Shown: piece by piece, positions 6,814 through 13,166 of the stretch | Numbering within the stretch: the stretch's first letter is position 1 | Layout of the letters: the number at the start of each line of letters is the position of its first letter | Made by a program: the position numbers and the translations under genes | The notes under the pieces: model-generated | The model's input: the letters and a program-made list of their open reading frames with translations, nothing else | Databases searched by the model: none | Told to the model about the DNA's origin: nothing | From: Pseudomonadota bacterium | GTDB lineage: Bacteria > Pseudomonadota > Alphaproteobacteria > Rhizobiales > Hyphomicrobiaceae | Length of the DNA: 13,166 bases | Direction of reading: 5' to 3' | Assembly (NCBI GenBank): GCA_023412745.1 | Contig: JAEZBZ010000358.1 | Location: 1 to 13,166, forward strand

Positions 6814-7512
6814 TCAGGCAACATCCGGTCGGATCGCAGGCTCGTCGAGGATGTCCTCGATCGGCGGCTCGCCGTTTTCGGTCAGCAGCGAGGACATCGA
6901 CATCATCTCTTCCACCGGCGGCGTCGGCTCGGTATCGATCTGGGATTCGTGGTTGATCGTTTCGAGCAGCGAACTCAACCGTGCGCAGGCCGAATCCAGC
7001 GCGATGACCAGCTTCTGCGTCCGCTCCGATTCCATGGCTTGGCGCAAACTGAGCGCGTAGATTGAAGACGCCTGCCGTGCGATCTTCTCGCAGGCGTCGG
7101 AATTGATGTCGTTGGATTGCAGCGTCCAGGCCAGTTCGTGGAGATCTTCAGCCGCGCGCAGAATGCCGTCGGCGGGCACCTCCTGCGGCGTCCCTGCTGC
7201 GGCCGGGGCGGACGGCTCGGCCGCCGACGGCTTGGGCTTGGCCATCAGGTCGGCACGCGTATCGCGCAGGAACTGCTTGAGTTCTTCGATCTCGTTGTGC
7301 AGTTGTCCGAGCAAAGCGGGTGGCTGGCGGATCGAGCTCTGCAGCCGTCCGATGGCTTCTTCGAGAATAAGGCTGTCGAGACGGCGCGCGCGGCGACCGT
7401 GCTCGGCGAGGAACCAGCGGCCGCGCGGATTGTCCAACAGGGCGGCCTCGATCGTCCGATATTCCTGCTCGATATCGAGCCCCGGGCGAGCATATGACTG
7501 CGGTTGTGGCAT
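6814..7512 (-). CDS. Conserved hypothetical protein with N-terminal RGRWFL motif
   Basis: A 232-residue soluble protein whose function I do not know. The N-terminal region (about 15-90) is helical and carries NPRGRWFLAEHGRRARRLDS (28-47). A similar R-G-R-W-F-L-x-E motif is one I associate with uncharacterised proteins of Rhizobiales. An Ala/Pro-rich linker (about 92-113) follows. A second helical region (about 116-187) contains AAEDLHELAWTLQSNDINSD and a single Cys (C141). The C-terminal 45 residues are acidic and probably disordered. There is no signal peptide or membrane helix. The protein has some look of a chemotaxis or two-component accessory helix bundle, but no CheZ active-site motif is present. 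It is divergently oriented to the MFS gene, with a shared 113-base upstream region. No clear Shine-Dalgarno precedes ATG 7512. Confidence 0.8.
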   Translation of the reverse strand: MPQPQSYARPGLDIEQEYRTIEAALLDNPRGRWFLAEHGRRARRLDSLILEEAIGRLQSSIRQPPALLGQLHNEIEELKQFLRDTRADLMAKPKPSAAEPSAPAAAGTPQEVPADGILRAAEDLHELAWTLQSNDINSDACEKIARQASSIYALSLRQAMESERTQKLVIALDSACARLSSLLETINHESQIDTEPTPPVEEMMSMSSLLTENGEPPIEDILDEPAIRPDVA

Positions 7513-7625
7513 GAGCTAAATCCGATCAGTGCTAAGATGCTGTTTTCCCTGACATACGCCGATTCGAGAGCCTCAAAAGGGCAGCTGCCTGATTCGTCCA
7601 AAGGCTATTTCATGAACCGACTGCC
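7513..7625. promoter_or_regulatory. Divergent intergenic region expected to hold two promoters
   Basis: These 113 bases separate the starts of the minus-strand RGRWFL gene and the plus-strand MFS gene, so both promoters should lie here or just inside the genes. I could not assign -35/-10 boxes or an operator with confidence. The region also contains the five-codon leader ORF described separately. Confidence 0.4.
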
Positions 7626-7629
7626 ATGA
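7612..7629 (+). other. Five-codon leader ORF overlapping the MFS start (ATGA)
   Basis: ATG 7612 encodes Met-Asn-Arg-Leu-Pro and stops at TGA 7627-7629, which overlaps the MFS ATG at 7626 as ATGA. The mini-ORF has an AAAGG 7 bases upstream, whereas the MFS ATG has no Shine-Dalgarno of its own. This would allow the MFS gene to be translated by reinitiation. It may be chance. Confidence 0.35.
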
Positions 7630-8822
7630 CGTCTCGTCGCGGGGAGGCGCAATCCTATCGCTGGCGGCTGTCGCTGTTCTTCGCGGCGCAGTTCGGTTTG
7701 TACGGTTTGCAGCTTCCTTACTTCTCCGTTTGGCTCGACTGGCGTGGCCTGACAGCAACGGAGATCGGCATGGTGGTAGCGGCCCCGATGCTGCTGCGCA
7801 TCCTGATCGGGCCGACCGCCGCGTTCCTGGCCGATCGGACTGGGGATCGCCGCCGTGCGATCATGATCGGCGCGGCCTGTGCGCTGACTGCGGTGCTGGC
7901 ACTGACGCACTCCAGTGGCCTGGTCGTGCTGGGCGTTCTCACGGCCATATTCCTCGTTGGCGTCCAGACCGGCGGGCCGATCGGCGAGGCGATCGCGCTG
8001 GCCGGAGTGCGTGATCACGGTCTCGACTACGGGCGCATGCGGCTGTGGGGCTCGATCAGCTTTATTGCGGCGACGTTCGCGGGCGGCGCGGTGCTGGCAT
8101 GGGCGGGCGCCGCATCGGTGATCTGGATGGTGGCGGCCAGTATGGCAGTCGTTCTCCTGTCGGCGTGGCTGCTGCCAGCCTCGCGCACCCAGGGCATAGC
8201 CGAGCAACAGGCAATCGCCAGGGGGCCGATCACGCTGGCCGAAGTGCGGGAGATGGCCGGATCGCCGACGTTTCTGCTGCTCATCGCATCGGCGGGGCTG
8301 GTGCAGGCCAGCCATGCCTTGTTCTATGCGTTCGGCGTTCTGCACTGGCAGGCGCAGGGTATCCCAACCGGCATCATCAGCACGCTGTGGTCGATCAGTA
8401 TCGTGGTCGAGGTGGCGGTGTTCGCCTGGTCGGGCTGGCTGGTGCGCGTATTCGGGCCGCTGGGTCTTATTCTGCTCGGCGCTTCGGCCGCCGTGGTTCG
8501 CTGGGGCTTCATGGCCTTCGATCCGCCGGTGGCGCTGCTGGTTCCGCTGCAGATGCTGCATGCGGTGACGTTCGGCATCACGCATCTGGGCACGATGTAC
8601 TTTATCCAGCAGGCGGTGCCGCGCGAGCAGGCCGGCACGGCGCAGGCCATCTTTGCGGCGGCGACAGGCGGGCTCGGCATGAGCGCCGCGACGCTGCTGT
8701 CGGGCTATCTGTTCGCGCCGTATGCGGGCATGAGTTACCTGGCGATGGCCGCGATCGCCGGCGTCGCCTGGTTAGCAGCGGCGACGTTGAAGCGGCTTTG
8801 GAAGCCGGAGCCACAGGCGTAG
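7626..8822 (+). CDS. MFS transporter, HcaT-like (MFS_1_like) group
   Basis: This is a 398-residue inner membrane secondary transporter with about 12 hydrophobic helices. The MFS motif between helices 2 and 3 is clear: GPTAAFLADRTGDRRR (62-77). The N-terminus, FGLYGLQLPYFSVWLDWRGLTATEIG (23-48), and the HWQAQGIPTGIISTLWSISI region in the second half resemble the subgroup that includes E. coli 3-phenylpropionate permease HcaT and related nucleoside/sugar permeases. The substrate cannot be deduced. The gene converges on the epimerase gene with only 4 bases between stop codons. ATG 7626 lacks its own ribosome site and may be translated by coupling to the upstream mini-ORF. Confidence 0.92.
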   Translation: MTSRRGEAQSYRWRLSLFFAAQFGLYGLQLPYFSVWLDWRGLTATEIGMVVAAPMLLRILIGPTAAFLADRTGDRRRAIMIGAACALTAVLALTHSSGLVVLGVLTAIFLVGVQTGGPIGEAIALAGVRDHGLDYGRMRLWGSISFIAATFAGGAVLAWAGAASVIWMVAASMAVVLLSAWLLPASRTQGIAEQQAIARGPITLAEVREMAGSPTFLLLIASAGLVQASHALFYAFGVLHWQAQGIPTGIISTLWSISIVVEVAVFAWSGWLVRVFGPLGLILLGASAAVVRWGFMAFDPPVALLVPLQMLHAVTFGITHLGTMYFIQQAVPREQAGTAQAIFAAATGGLGMSAATLLSGYLFAPYAGMSYLAMAAIAGVAWLAAATLKRLWKPEPQA

Positions 8823-8826
8823 ACGT

Positions 8827-9801
8827 TCAGCCCCACAGGCGCGGATCAGGTGGCGAGATCCACCCCTTATCGATGTGTAGCGGATAGTCTCGATCGCGGG
8901 CCAGCAGCAGCGGTCCGTCGAGGTCGGTCCAGTCGGCCAGTTGCGCCAGGATGATGGCGGGCGCCATGGCCAGCGACGTCGAGACCATGCATCCGGCCAT
9001 GATCTTGAAGCCGAGGTTCTTGGCGGCGCGGGCCATGATGAGCGCTTCGGTCAGGCCGCCGGTTTTGTCGAGCTTGATGTTGACGGCGTCGTAACGGTTG
9101 CGCAGGTCGGCCAGCCCGTCGCTGGTGTGTGCGGACTCATCGGCGCATATAGCGACGGCGTGCGGGATCTCGGCCAGCGCGTCGTCCTTGCCCGCGGGGA
9201 GCGGCTGTTCGATCAGCTCGATGCGGGTCTCGGCGGCGACGGCAAGCAGGCCGGCAAGATCCTCCGACGCCCACCCTTCGTTGGCGTCGGCGACAAGACG
9301 GGCATCGGGCCGCGCATGCCGGACGGCACGCATGCGGTCAGCGTCGCCGGGCTTGCCGAGTTTCAGCTTGAGCAAGGGGAGATGGGCGGCAGCGCCGGCT
9401 GCCCGCGCCATGGCTTCAGGCGTATCGAGGCTGATGGTGAAGCAGGTCAGGACAGGTTTCAAAGTATCGAAACCGGCAATGGCATGAGCCGGGCGGCCGG
9501 ACCGCTTGGCCTCCAGATCCCATAGCGCGCAATCGAGCGCGTTCCGCGCGGCGTCAGCGGGCAGTTCGCGCAGCAGTTTCTGCCGATTGTCCGAGATGGA
9601 CGCCCTTTGGATCGCGTCCAGCGTCGCGGCGGGTGTCTGGCCATAGCGCGGGTAGGGGACGCTTTCGCCGCGCCCGGCGTGCACGCCGTCGGAGACGCGC
9701 GCGACCACGACTTCCGCTTCGGTTTTAGCACCGCGCGAGATGACGAAAATGTTGGTCAGAGGCCAGCGCTCGATGGCGGCCTCAACGATCAGCTTTTCCA
9801 T
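8827..9801 (-). CDS. Enolase-superfamily dipeptide epimerase (L-Ala-D/L-Glu epimerase type; possibly N-acetyl-D-Glu racemase)
   Basis: This is a cytoplasmic enolase-superfamily enzyme of the muconate-lactonizing subgroup. The catalytic set is complete in the 324-residue product: KLK with general base K147, metal ligands D172 (ADANEGW), E198 (ELIEQPLP) and D221 (CADES), and the opposite-face lysine K243 (NIKLDKTGG). DLDGP (293-297) supplies the Asp-x-Asp that binds the dipeptide amino group in L-Ala-D/L-Glu epimerases, which use murein-derived dipeptides. ISRGAKTEAEVVV near the N-terminus is also typical. Some alphaproteobacterial relatives are now named N-acetyl-D-Glu racemase (DgcA); no DgcN neighbour is visible here. 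ATG 9801 fits the family; GTG 9828 would add nine residues. It lies 47 bases (20 with the GTG start) downstream of the ring-like protein gene on the same strand. Confidence 0.92.
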   Translation of the reverse strand: MEKLIVEAAIERWPLTNIFVISRGAKTEAEVVVARVSDGVHAGRGESVPYPRYGQTPAATLDAIQRASISDNRQKLLRELPADAARNALDCALWDLEAKRSGRPAHAIAGFDTLKPVLTCFTISLDTPEAMARAAGAAAHLPLLKLKLGKPGDADRMRAVRHARPDARLVADANEGWASEDLAGLLAVAAETRIELIEQPLPAGKDDALAEIPHAVAICADESAHTSDGLADLRNRYDAVNIKLDKTGGLTEALIMARAAKNLGFKIMAGCMVSTSLAMAPAIILAQLADWTDLDGPLLLARDRDYPLHIDKGWISPPDPRLWG

Positions 9802-9848
9802 GACGCACCGCTTTGCGCGTCCGGCCACGCCGCGTCAAGTCTGCCGCA

Positions 9849-12800
9849 TTACGAGAGCCGGCCGCTGGCGTGGGCGAGGAACAGATAGACGCGACCGGTA
9901 TCTGAGACGAGCTGATTGGCCAGCATGCGGCCGCTGCCGTCCTGCTGTTCGGTGGTGCGCAGCGACTGCTCGAAGTCGTCCAGGTAGCGATTGACCATCT
10001 GCTGGAAGGTCGCCTCGCTGCGATAGCGGCGGCTGACTTCGTCGAAGGCGGCGCGGCCCTCGTTGGTGTAGATGCTGCGCACCATGATGCCGCGCTGGCC
10101 GGAGCGGAAGCGGGACCAGATTGCCGAGGCCGCCGACGGATCGAGCGCGCGGGCAATGACTTCGACGTCGATGGGCGCGGCGGCAGGAGCAGCCGGTTTC
10201 ATCGTCTGCGGATGCGTCGGCGGCGCGTGGCGCGGTGCACCGCTATCCTCGTCATGCGAGGCGCGGGCCAGCAGATCGCCAAGTGACCAGGCGTTGCGGT
10301 CGGCGTTCGCGGCGGCTGCACCCGACCCACGGCGCTGGCCCATTTCATTGGCCAGTGTCGATGTCAACGAACTCAACGAGCGCTTTTCCTGCGGCGGCGC
10401 GGATACGGGCGTCAGGTTGCCGCCCGGGATCGGTCCGGAAGCTGGCGGCATCGCATCGCGGCGCGAGGCTTCGCGCGCCGTGAGGCTGGACAGTTCCTCC
10501 AGGGCGCGAAGCTGGTCGCTCAGCGCGCGGCGCACCGCGTCGGAGCTTTCGCGAGTGACGTGCGGCAGAGCCTCGATCTGACTACGTAGACGCTGCTGTT
10601 CCGAGGCGAGTTCGTTGGCGGCACGCTGCGCCTGCATGCGCACTTCGGACGACGTGGCGTTGAATTGACTCTGCAGGTGCGACAGCTGTTCGGAGACATG
10701 GCGCGAGACGTTACCGAACCGGGCAGTCAGCTCGTCAAAGGCGCGATCCGCTTCGACATTGGCTGCTATCTTCATGCGCTCGATTTCGGCGATGGCTGAC
10801 CGCGACCGGACTTCCGCCCCTTTGGTCAATTCCTGCGTCAGTTGCCGCGCGCGCAGCTCGGCCTGGGTCATCGAGCCTTCAATGGACGACGATGCACCGG
10901 AGAGCACGTTGCTGACTTCCTGCGCCTTGCCGGTGAGGCGGTCGAGCGTCTGGCTCAGCTCCTCATGCCGCGACTGCAGCGTCGCGTCGATCTTGTAGTT
11001 GGCCGATTCCAGCGCGTTGGCGGCGCGCATGATGGTCTGGCCCTGGCTCTCGAACCGGTTGGTCACGCTGTTGATCTGAGACAGCAGGTTTTCCGAAACG
11101 CTCTTGAGTAATTCCGACTGGCCCGAAAGCCCCTCGATTGCCTTGACCGACTGGCGCGTGATGTTTTCGCTGGTCCGGCGCACGGCACTGATGCCCTGCA
11201 TCAGTGTTTCGTCGAGTTCGATAGCTTGGCGGCCGATCGTGTCGGTGAGGGTGCGCGCATGATTGTCCATGGCGCTGGTCAGTGCTTCGGCCTTCTCGCC
11301 GATCGCGCCGTCGATGGCCATGGTCGAGCGCAGGATCGACTCGTCGAACGCCTTGAGCCGCTCGCTGAACGCCTGATCCAATGCGCTGGTGCGCTGGACG
11401 AGCTGCATGTCGAGCGCTTCCGCCCGATTGGCGAGCGTGGCGTCGAGCGCACGCGCATATTCCTCGAAGACGGTCTGCAGGGTTTCGGTGCGGTTGGCGA
11501 TCGAGCTGTCGATGCTCTCCTGATATTCTAGGAACATCGTCTGCATCTGGTCGGTGCGCGAATTGAGGACGGTGCCGAGTGCCGAGGTATAATTTTGCAG
11601 TACACCTTCCATGTGCTCGGTGGTGGTGCCGAGCGTGGAGCCTAGCGCCGACGTGTAGTCCTTCAGCACCGCCTGCAGATGGTCGGTGCGCGAGCCCAGC
11701 GTATGCTCCAGCGCGCCGGTCTGCTCGGCGAGGCCGACTTCGAGTGCGGTCAGGTTTTCGCCCGCGCCTTCGATGATCGCGGCGAGCTTGAGCTGCTGGT
11801 GCGACAGCTTTTCGATCAGAACCGGAACTTCGCCGGCGATGCTCTTCAGTGAGTCGTTGACGCGCTCGGTGGTGTTGAGCAGCGCGTTGCGCTCCCCCGA
11901 CAGCTCCTGGATCAGGCTGCGGATCTTGCGCTCGTTGTCTTCGTAGGAGCGTTCAAGCGCGGTGACTTCGTTATGTACCAGCGCTTCCAGTTCGCCGGCG
12001 CGGCCGAGTGCGCGCGACACCGCGTCGTTCATGAACGACACCTGGCGGCGTACGGCCTGGCCCAGCGAGGCGACCGACTGTTCCGCCATCCGGTCGGGCT
12101 CGGCGAGGCGGACCGCGACTTCTGTCATCGCGGTGGAGCGCAGTTTGAGATCTTCCGTGCGCCAAGCCAGCAGAGCGAGGAACCAGAATAGAGCAATCGG
12201 GCCGAGGATGGTGACCAGCGCGCCGAGCGTCGCCGGACGGCCGACGGCCTCGAAGAAGCCCTGCGCCTCGCTGATTTCCTGGCTGATAAAGGCCCAGGCA
12301 AACACGAGGCCGACGGCCGCCCAGACACCGCTGGCAATCGCGGCGACCTTGAACGGCTTGTTCGAGGGCTTCTCGTTCAGCGCATAAATCAGACCGCCAA
12401 TGGACGGTGCATCGTCGTTAGCGGCGATGCGGGCCCGCGAGGGACCAGCCGGCCGACGCCTTGCGGCGCGGCGCTCGGGCGGTTCGACCGTGACACCATC
12501 GTCGTCGGAGTGATCGACTGCGGGTTCATCTGTGGCTGGCGGCGGTAGCCGGCGCGGTTCCTGCGCGGCCGGAGGCGCTGCAGCCACAGGCGGCCGCGGT
12601 TTCGGCGGTGCCGTCTTCGCAGCCGTCGGTGTCGATCCGCTGCGCTCGGACCCGATCGTCTGCTGCTCGGGCCGCGCCCCGGGTTTGTGGATTTCCGACA
12701 GCTTCAGCGGCTGAACGACCTTCGGCGCTGCGGTGGCTGCTGGCGGCGGCGGGGTGGTGGGGACTGGCGGCACAGCCGGCTTGGCGGCTGCCGCGGCAGT

Positions 12801-13127
12801 TTCCTTGGTGTTCTTGTTTTCCGCCGGTGTCTCGGGCGCATTGTTGCTGTCGGAGGCAGGCTTGTCCTGCGCCGGCTTGAGCGGCGGCGGCATCGGAATG
12901 GCGGCCGGCGGATCCTTGAGAGGTTCGATTTCCGGCGGATCGAAGCGCGCCGCGACGGCGGCGGATACGCCGGCCCCGGATGGCGTCGTCATCGGAGGCA
13001 GCGGCGGTGGTCCACCTGACGAAGATTTGGCGTCGCGCGAATTGGCTGGCGAACCCCCGAGTGGCGGTGGTCCGACAAGAGACAAATCAGGCGTCTTATC
13101 CCTCTTGATCTTAGGATCCTGAGCCAT
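9849..13127 (-). CDS. Large two-TM, Pro-rich, coiled-coil protein resembling Growth Pole Ring (GPR/RgsE) family
   Basis: This is a 1092-residue membrane-anchored filamentous protein. Its order of parts is as follows. A Pro/Ala-rich disordered N-terminus (1-235) ends in a basic patch (RRAARRRPAGPSRAR). Two transmembrane helices follow (about 260-282 and 300-322). A nearly continuous alpha-helical/coiled-coil region runs from 330 to 885 and includes an apolipoprotein-like 11/22-residue repeat array (458-655). A low-complexity linker (890-985) precedes a conserved-looking C-terminal domain (986-1092; AIWSRFRSGQRGIMVRSIY, FQQMVNRYLDDFEQSL). This layout matches GPR of Agrobacterium (RgsE in Sinorhizobium), a very large apolipoprotein-domain protein that forms a ring at the growing pole. 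At 1092 residues it is about half the Agrobacterium length as I recall it (about 2100). The family call rests on architecture and recall, not on an alignment. It is probably cotranscribed with the epimerase gene. Confidence 0.9.
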   Translation of the reverse strand: MAQDPKIKRDKTPDLSLVGPPPLGGSPANSRDAKSSSGGPPPLPPMTTPSGAGVSAAVAARFDPPEIEPLKDPPAAIPMPPPLKPAQDKPASDSNNAPETPAENKNTKETAAAAAKPAVPPVPTTPPPPAATAAPKVVQPLKLSEIHKPGARPEQQTIGSERSGSTPTAAKTAPPKPRPPVAAAPPAAQEPRRLPPPATDEPAVDHSDDDGVTVEPPERRAARRRPAGPSRARIAANDDAPSIGGLIYALNEKPSNKPFKVAAIASGVWAAVGLVFAWAFISQEISEAQGFFEAVGRPATLGALVTILGPIALFWFLALLAWRTEDLKLRSTAMTEVAVRLAEPDRMAEQSVASLGQAVRRQVSFMNDAVSRALGRAGELEALVHNEVTALERSYEDNERKIRSLIQELSGERNALLNTTERVNDSLKSIAGEVPVLIEKLSHQQLKLAAIIEGAGENLTALEVGLAEQTGALEHTLGSRTDHLQAVLKDYTSALGSTLGTTTEHMEGVLQNYTSALGTVLNSRTDQMQTMFLEYQESIDSSIANRTETLQTVFEEYARALDATLANRAEALDMQLVQRTSALDQAFSERLKAFDESILRSTMAIDGAIGEKAEALTSAMDNHARTLTDTIGRQAIELDETLMQGISAVRRTSENITRQSVKAIEGLSGQSELLKSVSENLLSQINSVTNRFESQGQTIMRAANALESANYKIDATLQSRHEELSQTLDRLTGKAQEVSNVLSGASSSIEGSMTQAELRARQLTQELTKGAEVRSRSAIAEIERMKIAANVEADRAFDELTARFGNVSRHVSEQLSHLQSQFNATSSEVRMQAQRAANELASEQQRLRSQIEALPHVTRESSDAVRRALSDQLRALEELSSLTAREASRRDAMPPASGPIPGGNLTPVSAPPQEKRSLSSLTSTLANEMGQRRGSGAAAANADRNAWSLGDLLARASHDEDSGAPRHAPPTHPQTMKPAAPAAAPIDVEVIARALDPSAASAIWSRFRSGQRGIMVRSIYTNEGRAAFDEVSRRYRSEATFQQMVNRYLDDFEQSLRTTEQQDGSGRMLANQLVSDTGRVYLFLAHASGRLS
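11163..11756 (-). repeat. In-gene array of 18 eleven-residue (22-residue super-period) repeats
   Basis: Residues 458-655 of the ring-like protein break into 18 consecutive 11-residue units without a single insertion or deletion. A hydrophobic residue stands at unit position 5 (L,L,L,L,M,L,M,I,L,L,L,L,F,I,L,L,L,V) and almost always at position 9. A consensus unit is (Y/R)-T-x-A-L-x-x-x-L-x-x. Pairs of units form a 22-residue super-repeat, seen in Tyr at 491, 513, 535 and 557. This is the periodicity of apolipoprotein A1/A4/E amphipathic helices and of hendecad coiled coils. Confidence 0.85.
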
Positions 13128-13148
13128 CCAGCCGTCCGACGTCCCCTC

Positions 13149-13162
13149 GCGCCCGAAGGCGC
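13149..13162 (-). other. UUCG-tetraloop hairpin upstream of the ring-like gene
   Basis: On the minus strand, GCGCC-TTCG-GGCGC forms a stable C(UUCG)G tetraloop stem 22 bases before ATG 13127. It may be a 5'UTR structure of this gene or the 3' end of a gene beyond the window. The window edge hides the context. Confidence 0.4.
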
Positions 13163-13166
13163 CCCC

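Noticed and set aside
7605..8585. Minus-strand ORF of 326 codons opposite the MFS gene
   Set aside because: The composition (very rich in His, Arg and Gln) is typical of a shadow frame. The plus strand encodes a clear 12-TM transporter.
8811..8841. 9-base direct repeat CCACAGGCG at the MFS/epimerase junction
   Set aside because: The two copies fall within or near coding ends 22 bases apart with no flanking inverted repeats or integrase. Chance is likely in GC-rich DNA.
12423..13127. Proline-rich N-terminus as a separate gene or TonB-like protein
   Set aside because: It is in frame and continuous with the TM hairpin and coiled coil, with no internal stop or better start. It also lacks a TonB C-terminal domain.

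Overview
The window looks like chromosomal DNA of a high-GC alphaproteobacterium, most likely of the order Hyphomicrobiales (Rhizobiales). The evidence is a RecA with the N-terminal extension typical of rhizobial RecA, a conserved 'RGRWFL' protein of the kind seen in this order, and a large two-TM coiled-coil protein that resembles the Growth Pole Ring (GPR/RgsE) family of polar-growing Rhizobiales. I see no phage genes, transposases, insertion sequences, CRISPR arrays, tRNA or rRNA. Every large gene reads through without frameshifts.

Left part (1-5824, all + strand): recA; a stand-alone CcdA-type thiol-disulfide transporter; thiD (thiamin pyrimidine kinase), tightly linked to ccdA; a roughly 500-base non-coding stretch with a chain of hairpins ending in a very strong intrinsic terminator; a FadL/OmpP1-type outer membrane transporter with a signal peptide; and a PLP-dependent threonine/serine dehydratase. 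A wobble-paired hairpin with a T-rich tail follows the FadL gene.

Middle part (5844-8822): two minus-strand genes, a DUF2189 polytopic membrane protein and the 'RGRWFL' conserved hypothetical. A plus-strand MFS transporter diverges from them. Its start codon overlaps the stop of a five-codon leader ORF that has its own Shine-Dalgarno-like site.

Right part (8827-13127, minus strand): the 1092-residue GPR-like protein is followed after a few dozen bases by an enolase-superfamily dipeptide epimerase, so the two are probably cotranscribed. The epimerase family acts on murein-peptide-type dipeptides (or N-acetyl-D-Glu). The ring protein's characterised relatives organise polar wall growth. The pair therefore hints at a link between wall growth and wall-peptide turnover, but this is inference. 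The ring-like protein carries an uninterrupted array of about 18 eleven-residue repeats (22-residue super-period), the most striking structure in the window.
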